Source: QHXM01 sp963697975
Lineage (GTDB): Bacteria > Acidobacteriota > Blastocatellia > Pyrinomonadales > Pyrinomonadaceae
Reading direction: 5' to 3'
Assembly (NCBI GenBank): GCA_963697975.1
Contig: OY969111.1
Coordinates: 1,550,001 to 1,614,000 of the forward strand
DNA length: 64,000 nucleotides
Part shown: piece by piece, positions 24,093 through 32,657 of the stretch
Layout: each line of letters opens with the position of its first letter
Numbering within the stretch: position 1 is the first letter of the stretch
Notes under the pieces: model-generated
What the model saw: the letters and a program-made list of their open reading frames with translations, nothing else
Databases searched by the model: none
Told to the model about the DNA's origin: nothing
Translations under genes and position numbers: made by a program

Positions 24093-24819
24093 CGAGCGCC
24101 GTCGCAGTTGATTTCGAGCGCACATCGAAAACGTTTTCGCCGCCCCAGGACCCTGTGTCTTTTGAATCGTAAGTTGAGCGAAGCTCCCAATCGCGCTCGC
24201 CCGTCATCGGGTCAATCGGAATCTCGCGCAGGTAAATTTTCTTCTTGGTTGACGTGAGCGTATTGTCGGTCGCGTTTGGTCCATTTGGCCCGCCAACCGG
24301 CAGATTCGCCCCTATCGGCGTGACGCTGACGCCGCTGACGAGCGTTTCGAGATCGGGCGGATAGCGATCCGGGTTATCAACACCGAAGATGGTGTTGTCG
24401 GTAATCGCGACCCTGATACGCGGGTCTACAATCTGCTGTTGCTGTTGTTGCTGTTGCTGCTGCGGAGTCTGCGCCTGCTGCTGCCCCTGCTGCCCCTGTG
24501 GCCCGGCCAACGCTTCGCGGTGAAACTGGTCAATAGCCATACGCATCATGCGTAATTCATCGCGCAGGCGCTGCTCGCGCTGTCGCTTAACCGAAACTTT
24601 GATGAGCGGAATCACGCCCATCGTCAGAATCGTCAGCACCGTCAGCGTGATGACCAGCTCAATCAGCGTGAACCCGCGAGAAGAGATAGTGGTCAGTGGT
24701 CGGTGGTCGGTGGTCAGAGAGGGCGCTTGCTGATGTGGAGCAGCCGACGGCAAATGATTCTTGTCGCCCGCCGCTTTCACTGACCACTGACCACTGACCA
24801 CTGACCACTTCATTCTCAT
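24067..24819 (-). CDS. Second type II secretion pseudopilin
   Basis: 250 residues. Class III signal sequence RGFTLIELVITLTVLTILTM; C-terminal YLREIPIDPMTGERDWELRS as in GspG-type pseudopilins, plus a Gln-rich run (~105-130). The ATG lies 1 nt after the secretin stop (TAG-T-ATG), which fixes the start and implies coupling. The leader is therefore 49 residues long, against 6-25 in usual prepilins, and encodes a full heptamer hairpin (WSVVSGQWSV ... LTTDHRPLTT). Whether the prepilin peptidase accepts so long a leader is untested. Confidence 0.88.
   Translation of the reverse strand: MRMKWSVVSGQWSVKAAGDKNHLPSAAPHQQAPSLTTDHRPLTTISSRGFTLIELVITLTVLTILTMGVIPLIKVSVKRQREQRLRDELRMMRMAIDQFHREALAGPQGQQGQQQAQTPQQQQQQQQQQIVDPRIRVAITDNTIFGVDNPDRYPPDLETLVSGVSVTPIGANLPVGGPNGPNATDNTLTSTKKKIYLREIPIDPMTGERDWELRSTYDSKDTGSWGGENVFDVRSKSTATALDGSKYSEW
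24688..24809. repeat. Heptamer-word hairpin, CAGTGGT family, inside the second pseudopilin leader
   Basis: Left arm 24688-24718 (GGTCAGTGGTCGGTGGTCGG words) and right arm 24778-24809 (four tandem ACTGACC) are inverted and wholly translated. Confidence 0.85.
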
Positions 24820-24820
24820 A

Positions 24821-27583
24821 CTACTTGACCGTGATGCGGCTCTCCGTCAGTTGCATCTTCACGCCGCGACCGTCGAAGGTGACAGCACGCGCGTTCCCGT
24901 CGAAGGTGATAACGCTCTCGCCCGCTGCCAACGCTTCGACTTCGAGATAGAGGACGACGTTTGCGCCGGACTTCAAGGGCGTGCCCGCCTGCGGCGAGAT
25001 GGCAAGCATGACTAATCCAGCCGGATCAATTGACTGCATAATGATCGGCGCGGTTGACGCTCCGTCAGGCCAGGGTCCCTGCGAGATGCCGCGCACAGCC
25101 AGCACAAGCGGATCGAAATGCAGAGGCGCGAGCGTATTGCCGAGTTTCTCTTTCGAGACCAACACGAGCGCGATGCGCTGCTTTTGGCCTATTCGCATCT
25201 CCTGTCCCTCTGTCATCAAGCGCGCTTCGACCACCGGCAAAACAGGCTCGGGCGGCGCAGGCGGCTTTCCAAACACTCCATCCTTTATTTTGTCCGCAAG
25301 GGATGCGGTCGTCGTGTGTGGCTGTTCCTTCGCCGAATTGTCCGTCACAGTTTCAGTCTTCGCAACTCCGGCTGTTGTCGCAGGGAGCGGCATCGGTGTC
25401 ACACTCGACGGTTGAGCCAGTTCAACCGGGCGCGCGGCGGCGCTGTTTGATCTATTGACAAGCGCGGTCGGAGCAGGCGGAGGATCGCCCGTCAGTTGTG
25501 CAATCGCGTTCGCCAGAGCGTTCGACGGCTGCGGGAGATTGCCAACCAGCGAAGTATTGATCGCAGCAGCGGTCGCTTCCGTCTTCGCGGGCGTGGGTTG
25601 AACAGCGGCGTTATCATTGGCCGTCATCATAGACTGCGGCGCGGGCACATAAGCCGGTGGCGGTTCCGCATCCGGCAATTGCACGACCACGTTGGTCGGA
25701 ACCCTTCGTGCGGCGGCCAGTTGGTCTTCGCGCTCTGTTTCCCTGACCATCGCTTCGAGCGACCCGCTCGTCGGCGTTGACAACGTGCCGCTATCTCGCT
25801 CTTTCTCGTCAAACGGAGTAATGGTTGGAGCGCGCAGGACGCGCGGCGTGACGGCGATCACGATGTCTATCTGGTTGTTGTTGCGCGTCGGCGAAGTAAA
25901 CAGACGCCCCAGGATAGGAATCAGCCCCAGCAGCGGCAGTCCACGACGACCGTTCGATTGCGTGTCCGTCGCAACAGAGGCGAGCATCATTGTGCGATTG
26001 TTTTGAATGCGCGCCGTGCCGGTAATCGCGCGCTCGGTGAAAGTTGGCGTCAGGCTTCCGGCGTTGAGAATGTCTTTCGACTCAATAGACATCTTGACCT
26101 GTACGTCCAGGTTCGGAAAGACCTGCGGGGTGAATTTCAAAGTCAAACCCGTCGGCTCATACTGAATGACCGGAAAGCCGCCGCCGAAATTGACTCCGCC
26201 GCTGACTCCGCCCGGAGTGGTCGGCTGCTGGGTGGAAGCAAACGGAAACGTCTGCGCCGTTTGCACGGGCACGCGCTGGCCGATGCGAGCGGTGGATTCT
26301 TCACCGTTGAAGGCATGAACCTGCGTGGAAGCGACGAGCTTTGTCCGATCCTTGCGCTGAAACGCGGTCAGGGCTGAAGCCGGGATGACGAGGGCAGCGC
26401 CGAGCGCCGTCGGCACTGTCGAGACGGCGTTCGCCACCTCGCGGGAGCCTGCGATGACACTGACACCGCTTGACCCGCCAAGATTGAAGAAGCCGTTTGC
26501 GTCCCCCGTACCGAGTTGATTGCCAAGCTGCAACAAATCGGTGCGCGAGACTTCGTAGATATTGACATCCATCACGACCTCTGCGCGATCCTTGTCCAGA
26601 CTTCGCAGGATGTCACCAATCAGACGCAGATTCTCGGACGTGTCACGAATCGTGATGCTGTTCGTCGTCTTGTCCGGCAGCACGACTGTTTGCGGGCGAC
26701 CCTGATTTGGCGGAATCGCAGCCGAGATGATGGCGCGCGCCTCGGTCGGATCAATGTTCGAGAGATAGAACGTGCGAATGGCTAGTTGTTGATACTGAGC
26801 GCGCCTGTTTTGATCGGCGACGAGAATAGTGTGGCGATTGATTTTCTGGAAGAACAAGCCTTCCTGAAGAAAGATTAAGTCGAGCGCCTGCGCCGTCGTC
26901 ACATCCGTCAGGTTCACTTCGACGTTGCGCGGCGCGCGAAACGATTGGGTATCGAAGATCACGTTGAAGCCGAGTTGCTCGGCGAGATTGCGTATCAGGC
27001 TCTTGAGGTCGTTGTTGTATTTGATGACGCGCAGTTGATCGGCGCGCGATGGCGGCAGCGGCGCTTCCTGCTGAGCATCGTTTGCCGCGCCCGGATCTGC
27101 CGGTGTGCCGCCCGTTCCCTGCCGGTCTGAAAGCTGTGTGACTCTAGCGCCTTTGCCTTTGCCATTACCATCGCCCGCGCCCGTGTCTCCGGTCTTCTCG
27201 CGTTGCAGGCGCAACATGCGCTCCATCTCGGCCAGCGCGAGTTCGTTGACGGGGTCGTAGCCGTAGGCTTGTCGAAAGGCGTTGTAAGCTCCGATGTAAT
27301 CGCGCTGCTCGGCGAGCGCGCGTCCCTGCTGCATGTAGGTCTGCGAAGCATTGAAGACGGCGCGGCGATAATGCAGTTGATATTCGATGTTCGACGGGTC
27401 GGCGGCGACGGCCAGCGTGAACTCCTGCGCGGCCTTCTCCCACTGCTGCGCCGATTCATACTGCAAACCCTGCTTGTAGTTCTTTTCACCCTTTTTGGCG
27501 AAGGCCGTCATGGGCGCGGCAAGCAGACAGAAAATCACGACGAGCGATGCAAAGGAGCGCGCGTGAATTGATGATCTTTTCAT
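24821..27583 (-). CDS. gspD: Type II secretion/type IV pilus secretin with TPR N-terminus and C-terminal cohesin-like domain
   Basis: 920 residues from ATG at 27583 (AAGGA upstream, signal peptide follows). TPR-like repeats at ~30-130, an N0/STN-like domain (LAEQLGFNVIFDTQSF) at ~195-270, an N1-type domain (IRTFYLSNIDPTEARAII), and the secretin core with RVPVQTAQTF, VIQYEPTGLTLKFTP and LPLLGLIPILGRLF. After a Pro/Thr-rich linker the last ~130 residues form a cohesin-like beta-sandwich (EMRIGQKQRIALVLVS ... ESVITFDGNARAVTFDG). It forms the outer-membrane gate. A cohesin-like domain on a secretin is seen in some acidobacterial and deltaproteobacterial relatives. Confidence 0.9.
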   Translation of the reverse strand: MKRSSIHARSFASLVVIFCLLAAPMTAFAKKGEKNYKQGLQYESAQQWEKAAQEFTLAVAADPSNIEYQLHYRRAVFNASQTYMQQGRALAEQRDYIGAYNAFRQAYGYDPVNELALAEMERMLRLQREKTGDTGAGDGNGKGKGARVTQLSDRQGTGGTPADPGAANDAQQEAPLPPSRADQLRVIKYNNDLKSLIRNLAEQLGFNVIFDTQSFRAPRNVEVNLTDVTTAQALDLIFLQEGLFFQKINRHTILVADQNRRAQYQQLAIRTFYLSNIDPTEARAIISAAIPPNQGRPQTVVLPDKTTNSITIRDTSENLRLIGDILRSLDKDRAEVVMDVNIYEVSRTDLLQLGNQLGTGDANGFFNLGGSSGVSVIAGSREVANAVSTVPTALGAALVIPASALTAFQRKDRTKLVASTQVHAFNGEESTARIGQRVPVQTAQTFPFASTQQPTTPGGVSGGVNFGGGFPVIQYEPTGLTLKFTPQVFPNLDVQVKMSIESKDILNAGSLTPTFTERAITGTARIQNNRTMMLASVATDTQSNGRRGLPLLGLIPILGRLFTSPTRNNNQIDIVIAVTPRVLRAPTITPFDEKERDSGTLSTPTSGSLEAMVRETEREDQLAAARRVPTNVVVQLPDAEPPPAYVPAPQSMMTANDNAAVQPTPAKTEATAAAINTSLVGNLPQPSNALANAIAQLTGDPPPAPTALVNRSNSAAARPVELAQPSSVTPMPLPATTAGVAKTETVTDNSAKEQPHTTTASLADKIKDGVFGKPPAPPEPVLPVVEARLMTEGQEMRIGQKQRIALVLVSKEKLGNTLAPLHFDPLVLAVRGISQGPWPDGASTAPIIMQSIDPAGLVMLAISPQAGTPLKSGANVVLYLEVEALAAGESVITFDGNARAVTFDGRGVKMQLTESRITVK

Positions 27584-27727
27584 CTCAATTCCTTTTCCGT
27601 AAAGATATGACGTAACAATTATCGGGGTGACAATATTGACTTTGACTAACAAACACCGAAACCGGCTCGACACAAGGAGCGCTCCACAAACTTATCAAAC
27701 GCCCCATGTCAAAGGCAGTTCCCGAAA

Positions 27728-27830
27728 GACAGTGGTCAGTGGTCGGTGGTCAGTGGCCAGTTAAGACCGGATTCGTTTTGTTTTGCTTTTCTTTTAACTG
27801 ACTACCGACCACCGACCACTGCTTACTGCC
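27728..27830. repeat. Heptamer-word hairpin, CAGTGGT family, supplying the gspE stop codon
   Basis: Left arm 27728-27762 and right arm 27793-27830 are inverted. The gspE terminal CAG-TAA lies in the right arm. Confidence 0.85.
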
Positions 27831-29541
27831 TCACACTAACTTCTTCCACAAACGTCACACGATTGATTTCGTGCAGCGTCGAGATACCTGCGAAAACTTT
27901 CTGGAGTGCGGATTCGCGTAGGCCCGTCAGACCTTCGGCTTCTGCCGCGCGGCGCACTTCCGAGCCGGGACGACGCTCCACGATCATCTCGCGGATATTA
28001 TCCGTCAGGTCGAGCAATTCGTGAATCGCCGTGCGCCCGCGATACCCCGTGTGGTTGCAGGCGTCGCAGCCGACGCTCATGTAAAAGGCTCGCCCCGCCT
28101 GTTCCTCAGGCCGCAAGCCCGACTCCAGCAACTCGGCATCCGGCGGATGATAAGCGCGCTTGCACACCGGACAGAGAATGCGAACCAGACGCTGCGCCAG
28201 CACACAGTTTAAGGAGGAGACGAAATTGTACGGCTCAACGCCCATGTTCAGGAAGCGCCCGATGACATCAATCACGTTGTTGGCGTGAACCGTTGTGAAC
28301 ACGAGGTGACCGGTCAGCGCCGATTGAATAGCGATCTGCGCCGTCTCTTCGTCGCGGATTTCGCCGACCATGATCTTGTCCGGGTCGTGGCGCAGGATGG
28401 AACGCAACCCGCGCGCAAACGTCAACCCCTTTTTCTCGTTAACCGGAATCTGCGTGATGCCGTGCAACTGGTACTCAACCGGGTCTTCAATCGTGATGAT
28501 CTTATCTTCTTCGTTGCGAATCTCGTTCAACGCAGCGTAGAGCGTCGTCGTTTTACCTGAGCCGGTCGGCCCTGTGACCAGCACCATCCCGTAAGGTTCT
28601 GCGATGTAGCGACGAAATTTTCTGATGTCATCTTCGGAGAATCCGACGACATCCAGATTCAAATTGCGAAACTCTTCGTTGATCTGCTCCTTGTCGAGAA
28701 TACGAATGACAGCATCCTCGCCATGCACGGTCGGCATAATCGAAACACGAAAGTCTACGTTGCGGCCTTTGTAGCGCACGCGGAAGCGCCCGTCCTGCGG
28801 CACGCGGCGCTCGGCGATGTCCAGTTCCGACATGACCTTGATGCGTGAGATGAGCGTTTGATGATAAGCGAGATCAATCGGGTCAACCTTGGCATAGAGC
28901 GCGCCGTCAATGCGGTACTTGACCTGAACCTCTGTGTCGCGCGTCTCGATATGAATGTCGGAAGCGCGCGATTCCATCGCGTTGTAGATGACCGTGTCAA
29001 CCAGCTTGATGATCGGAGACATCTCCGAATCTGTCGCTAAGCGGTCAAGGTCCAGGACCTCTTCGCCTGCTTCCGTCTCTTTGACCAGCGAAATCCGAAA
29101 GCCGGAGGCGGCTTCCTGCAACACGCGCTGTGTGGCGTCGCCTTTTCTGAGAACTACGTCAATCGCTCCGGCTGTCGCGACGTGCGGCACAATCCGCGCA
29201 TGAAGCGCGCTCGCCAGTTCATCCAGCCTTTCAAGATCGGTCGGGTCGGCCATCGCCACGTGCAGGCGCTTGCCCTCACGACGGAGTGGCACGAACTGGT
29301 TACGCACCATCAAATCGACCGGCAACTCGTTCAGGAGCGCGTAATCTATCGGCGAATCGCCTTCAGGCGGAAGCAGGTCAACGTAGGGCAGGCGGTAGCG
29401 GCGAGCTAGTGTTCGCGCCTCGCGCACTTCGGGCGGGTCATTGTCCTCCGGCAACGCGTTGAGCGCGCCTGTCCCAATGCGCGGCAAGGCCGCCTCACTG
29501 GAGGAGAGCGTTTCCGTGTATTCTTCCGACAACTGTTTCAT
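27823..29541 (-). CDS. gspE: Type II secretion/type IV pilus assembly ATPase
   Basis: 572 residues. The N-terminal MshEN-like domain (LPYVDLLPPEGDSP ... VPLRREGKRLHVAMADP) precedes the T2SS ATPase core. Walker A GPTGSGKTT is at 324-332; Asp box IITIEDPVEYQL and His box LTGHLVFTTVHAN follow; the zinc-binding CPVCKRAY ... CDACNHTGYRG pair is near the C-terminus. This is the cytoplasmic motor of pseudopilus assembly. Second gene of the operon, 45 nt after gspF. Confidence 0.95.
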   Translation of the reverse strand: MKQLSEEYTETLSSSEAALPRIGTGALNALPEDNDPPEVREARTLARRYRLPYVDLLPPEGDSPIDYALLNELPVDLMVRNQFVPLRREGKRLHVAMADPTDLERLDELASALHARIVPHVATAGAIDVVLRKGDATQRVLQEAASGFRISLVKETEAGEEVLDLDRLATDSEMSPIIKLVDTVIYNAMESRASDIHIETRDTEVQVKYRIDGALYAKVDPIDLAYHQTLISRIKVMSELDIAERRVPQDGRFRVRYKGRNVDFRVSIMPTVHGEDAVIRILDKEQINEEFRNLNLDVVGFSEDDIRKFRRYIAEPYGMVLVTGPTGSGKTTTLYAALNEIRNEEDKIITIEDPVEYQLHGITQIPVNEKKGLTFARGLRSILRHDPDKIMVGEIRDEETAQIAIQSALTGHLVFTTVHANNVIDVIGRFLNMGVEPYNFVSSLNCVLAQRLVRILCPVCKRAYHPPDAELLESGLRPEEQAGRAFYMSVGCDACNHTGYRGRTAIHELLDLTDNIREMIVERRPGSEVRRAAEAEGLTGLRESALQKVFAGISTLHEINRVTFVEEVSVRQ

Positions 29542-29585
29542 AAATCTTTGATGCCGCTCGGAACTCCGAAGGATTGCCCTTTAAC

Positions 29586-30821
29586 TTAACGTCCTGACGA
29601 AGCGCCGGAGATGGCTGAAATAATCGGGAGATAAATGCTCAGCAGAATCGTGACGACGACTCCGCCCATGACTATAAGAATCGCAGGCTCTATCGTCGTC
29701 GTCAACTGCTCAAGCTTCACCTCGGATTCGGAATCATAGAAGGCCGAGACCTCGTCGAGCATCTCGCGCAGACTGCCGGAACGCTCGCCCACGCCGATCA
29801 TGTCTATCGCCAGTTCAGGAAACCAGCCAGCCGATTCCAGACTCTCCGTAAACGAACGTCCCTCACGAATCATCGGCAAGATAGCGGAACTCCTGCGCCT
29901 GAGTTCTCGATTCGTGATTGATTCCGCCGCAATCTCCCACGACTCCACGAGCGTGATGCCGCCTGCCAACAACGTCGCCAGACTGCGCGTGGCCTGCGCG
30001 ACGGCCACCTGCTGCAAGAGCTTTCCAATTAAGGGGAGCTTCAAAAGCGTCCGATCAATCGTCAGTCGTCCCGAAGGCGTGCGCGCCCAGAAGATGAATG
30101 CGATGATGGCGACAACGAGGACCGGAGCAAGCCACCATAAGTTTAAGGTCAACCAGGTGGAGATTCCCGTCACGACGACCGTCAACCAGGGAAGACGATT
30201 TCTGCCGATGCCTTCAAACAGGCTCGACATGCGCGGCACGACATAGACTGTCAGAAATCCTACCATGCCGATAGAGGCAATCAGGAGCAGCGTTGGATAA
30301 GCGAGCGCGCCGCGAATCTTGCGCCGCAAACCGACGCTGCGCCGCATGTATCCGACGTAGCGGTCAAGCACCTCGTCGAGCGCGCCCGAACGTTCACCGG
30401 CTAAAATAGAGGCGGTATAGATGCGCGGGAAGATCGGCCCCTGCGCCGCGAATGCAGCCGAGAGCGCAGCGCCCCCGCGAATCTTCTCTTCAACGTCAGC
30501 GAGCACCATCCCCAACCCGGCGGATTGAGCGCGCTTGCGAAGCATCGAGATGGCTTGCAGGATCGGGATGCCCGCGCGCAGGAGCGCCGCGAGTTGCTGG
30601 TTGAAGAGCAGAAAATCGTTGGCCTTGAAACGCCCTTGATTTCCCTTGCCACCGCGCCGCGTCAGAGCCGCCACTCCCATAGTCTTCGGCGGCGTGATGG
30701 TAAAGACGCGAAAGCCCTCGCTTTCGAGACGCACGCGCGCTTCCTGCGCGCCGACCGCTTCGATGGTGCGCGTGACGACTTCACCCGCAGGCGTTCCCAG
30801 ACGACAAATAAACTCGGCCAT
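29586..30821 (-). CDS. gspF: Type II secretion/type IV pilus inner-membrane platform protein
   Basis: 411 residues from ATG at 30821; the longer frame upstream has no coding character. Two GspF domains: the first with FLLFNQQLAALLRAGIPILQA and YTASILAGERSGALDEVL, the second with TRSLATLLAGGITLVESWEI and MIGVGERSGSLREMLDEV. Membrane helices lie at ~170, ~220 and ~380. First gene of the cluster gspF-gspE-gspD-pseudopilin-gspG-pilM-like. Confidence 0.94.
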   Translation of the reverse strand: MAEFICRLGTPAGEVVTRTIEAVGAQEARVRLESEGFRVFTITPPKTMGVAALTRRGGKGNQGRFKANDFLLFNQQLAALLRAGIPILQAISMLRKRAQSAGLGMVLADVEEKIRGGAALSAAFAAQGPIFPRIYTASILAGERSGALDEVLDRYVGYMRRSVGLRRKIRGALAYPTLLLIASIGMVGFLTVYVVPRMSSLFEGIGRNRLPWLTVVVTGISTWLTLNLWWLAPVLVVAIIAFIFWARTPSGRLTIDRTLLKLPLIGKLLQQVAVAQATRSLATLLAGGITLVESWEIAAESITNRELRRRSSAILPMIREGRSFTESLESAGWFPELAIDMIGVGERSGSLREMLDEVSAFYDSESEVKLEQLTTTIEPAILIVMGGVVVTILLSIYLPIISAISGASSGR

Positions 30822-30948
30822 AGTGATTAATTCTGAGCGGACAAAAAACTGTCTGCCGCGTAAGTCAAAGGGCAGACGCCCCGAAGTATAACATGCGGAC
30901 ACAGGCAAGCGAATCGCCCCGCCAGGATGTAATTTCCTACTCTTTTCA

Positions 30949-31065
30949 TTACAGCTTCTTATTTCTATCCTTGAGATAAAGAGCTATCGCAATGATGGCA
31001 ATCAGGATTGCCGGGAAGCACAGCGTAACAGAGTAGAACTCTAATTTGCCGCCAGAGCGGAGCAT
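30949..31065 (-). CDS. Candidate 38-residue membrane protein
   Basis: A short frame from ATG at 31065 with AGAAGG about 10 nt upstream. The product has one hydrophobic helix (YSVTLCFPAILIAIIAIALY) with a basic C-terminus (LKDRNKKL), the pattern of a real single-pass small protein. It lies 128 nt upstream of gspF on the same strand. No family recognised. Confidence 0.4.
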   Translation of the reverse strand: MLRSGGKLEFYSVTLCFPAILIAIIAIALYLKDRNKKL

Positions 31066-31287
31066 GGCTTCGACGCCTTCTCAGATTGGATAAATACGGT
31101 GCGAAAAGTTTTCGCCTCGAATACACGCCGGACGGCGACGAAAGTTGCAGTCATCGGATTTTGCCGCTTCTTCTTGCCTAGCCGCCACGCTTGTCCTACA
31201 ATGCGATTTAGCCTTCGCTGACAATTGGTGGAAATAGCGAGCGGTAGTCTCCCCGGAACGCCGTCCACATCGCTTCAAAAATTAATG

Positions 31288-31328
31288 TGACTTGTAGCTT
31301 GCTGTTCATCGCTGCAAGCTACAAGTCA
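31288..31328. terminator. Perfect 15-bp hairpin upstream of the VWA genes
   Basis: TGACTTGTAGCTTGC at 31288-31302 and its exact complement at 31314-31328, with an 11-nt loop. It sits between divergent transcription units, so it may be structural or end a minus-strand upstream transcript. Confidence 0.5.
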
Positions 31329-31395
31329 AAGTAAACCTATTTTCTCCGGGAGACCGTCAGCAGTCTCGCCGAAGTTAAAAAGAACAGGGAGCCGC

Positions 31396-32424
31396 ATGAA
31401 ATCCCAGCGCCGCAATGCACTTCAGGTCGCGCTTGTCTCCTGTCTCGCCTTCACCTTCTTCTCGTTCGTCGCGCCCACCCTCGTCACGGCACAAGAACAA
31501 AAGAAACCCGATACTCCAAAAGCCCAGCAGACGCCGACGCCACAGCCCGCGCCGCAGCAACAGGGTCGGGAGGCTCAAGAGACGGAGATCGTCAACACAG
31601 ACCTCATCACCCTGACCGTGACCGTCACAGACACCTACGGTCGCTACGTCTCCGGCCTCGACCAGAAAGCCTTCAAGGTCTTCGAGGATAAAGAGGAACA
31701 GGAGATAGAATATTTCTCGGACGACGATGCGCCCGTCTCCGTCGGCGTCATCTTCGACGTGTCGGGTTCGATGAGCGGCGATAAGATCAGGAAGGCACGC
31801 GAGGCTCTTTCGCGTTTCATCCAGACGAGCCACGACTCGGACGAATATTTCCTGATCGCCTTTAACTCGCGCGCACAGCTGCTGCTCGACAAGACGCGCG
31901 ACGGCGACGCCGTTTTGAACAAATTGACCTTCGTCGAGACGCGCTCCAACACGGCGCTCTACGATGCCTGCTATCTGGGCGTGGAAAAGGTGACGCGCGG
32001 GACGCATCCGAAGCGCGCTTTGCTCTTAATCTCCGATGGGCAGGACAACGATTCGCGCTACACCTTCAGCGAGGTGCGCCGCCTCTTGAAAGAGTCCGAT
32101 GTCGTGCTTTATTCGATAGGCATCCTCGGCGGCAACGATCCGGGCAGTTCGCTGGGGATGGAAGGTCAGGCCAGTCTGGACGAGTTGTCGGCAGTCTCCG
32201 GCGGCAAGGCTTTCTTCCCGAACACGGCAGCCGAGATGGATGAGCTGTTTGAGCGCATCGCGCTGGAACTCCGTCACCAGTATTCGATTGGCTACAGGCC
32301 GAAGAATTTCAAGAACGACGGCAAGTGGCATAAGCTCAAGGTCAGGGTGACGCCGCCGCGCGGGCTTCCACGCCTCTTCGTTCGCAGCCGCGAGGGATAT
32401 TACGCGGTCACCAATCCGCGCTGA
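31396..32424 (+). CDS. Secreted VWA-domain protein (acidobacterial VWFA-related type)
   Basis: 342 residues: signal peptide, Gln/Pro-rich linker, then the acidobacterial VWA pattern. VTVTDTYGRYVSGLDQKAF and VFEDKEEQEIEYFSDDD lead into the MIDAS motif DVSGSMSGD at ~120. A later ISDGQDND and YSIGILGGND match the second half of the Rossmann fold. It ends YFAVTNPR-like (YYAVTNPR). Predicted metal-dependent adhesion or scaffold protein in the periplasm or outside. Paired with a paralogue downstream. Confidence 0.88.
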   Translation: MKSQRRNALQVALVSCLAFTFFSFVAPTLVTAQEQKKPDTPKAQQTPTPQPAPQQQGREAQETEIVNTDLITLTVTVTDTYGRYVSGLDQKAFKVFEDKEEQEIEYFSDDDAPVSVGVIFDVSGSMSGDKIRKAREALSRFIQTSHDSDEYFLIAFNSRAQLLLDKTRDGDAVLNKLTFVETRSNTALYDACYLGVEKVTRGTHPKRALLLISDGQDNDSRYTFSEVRRLLKESDVVLYSIGILGGNDPGSSLGMEGQASLDELSAVSGGKAFFPNTAAEMDELFERIALELRHQYSIGYRPKNFKNDGKWHKLKVRVTPPRGLPRLFVRSREGYYAVTNPR

Positions 32425-32540
32425 AATGCTTTCTCAGTCTCCGGCAACGCGCGACCGCCTGAACCGCATCTTTGAAAGCGTGTGCGCGCGCTGACGAGTA
32501 AAGGCTCGCCCGCGCTCTTTGCCCCAGCAGCACGAAAAAG

Positions 32541-32637
32541 CAGGAGTCAGAATTCAGGAGTCAGGAGTCAGAGTACAGAATAAACCCGGTTTCAGCCGAT
32601 TCATTCTGACTTCTGTATTCTGACTCCTGAATTCTGC
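32541..32637. repeat. Heptamer-word hairpin, CAGGAGT family
   Basis: Left arm 32541-32581 (CAGGAGT, CAGAATT, CAGAGTA words) and right arm 32603-32637 are inverted. It lies between the two VWA genes, ending 20 nt before the second start. Confidence 0.85.
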
Positions 32638-32657
32638 TTGACGAGAGGTTTTTGGTT

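Noticed and set aside
24420..24500. CAG/CTG-rich run (poly-Gln) in the second pseudopilin as a slippage locus
   Set aside because: It encodes an in-frame Gln-rich linker with mixed CAG/CAA codons; no evidence for instability.
31041..31268. Minus-strand frame of 75 codons upstream of gspF
   Set aside because: Basic, low-information product overlapping the better small membrane-protein frame; no ribosome site.
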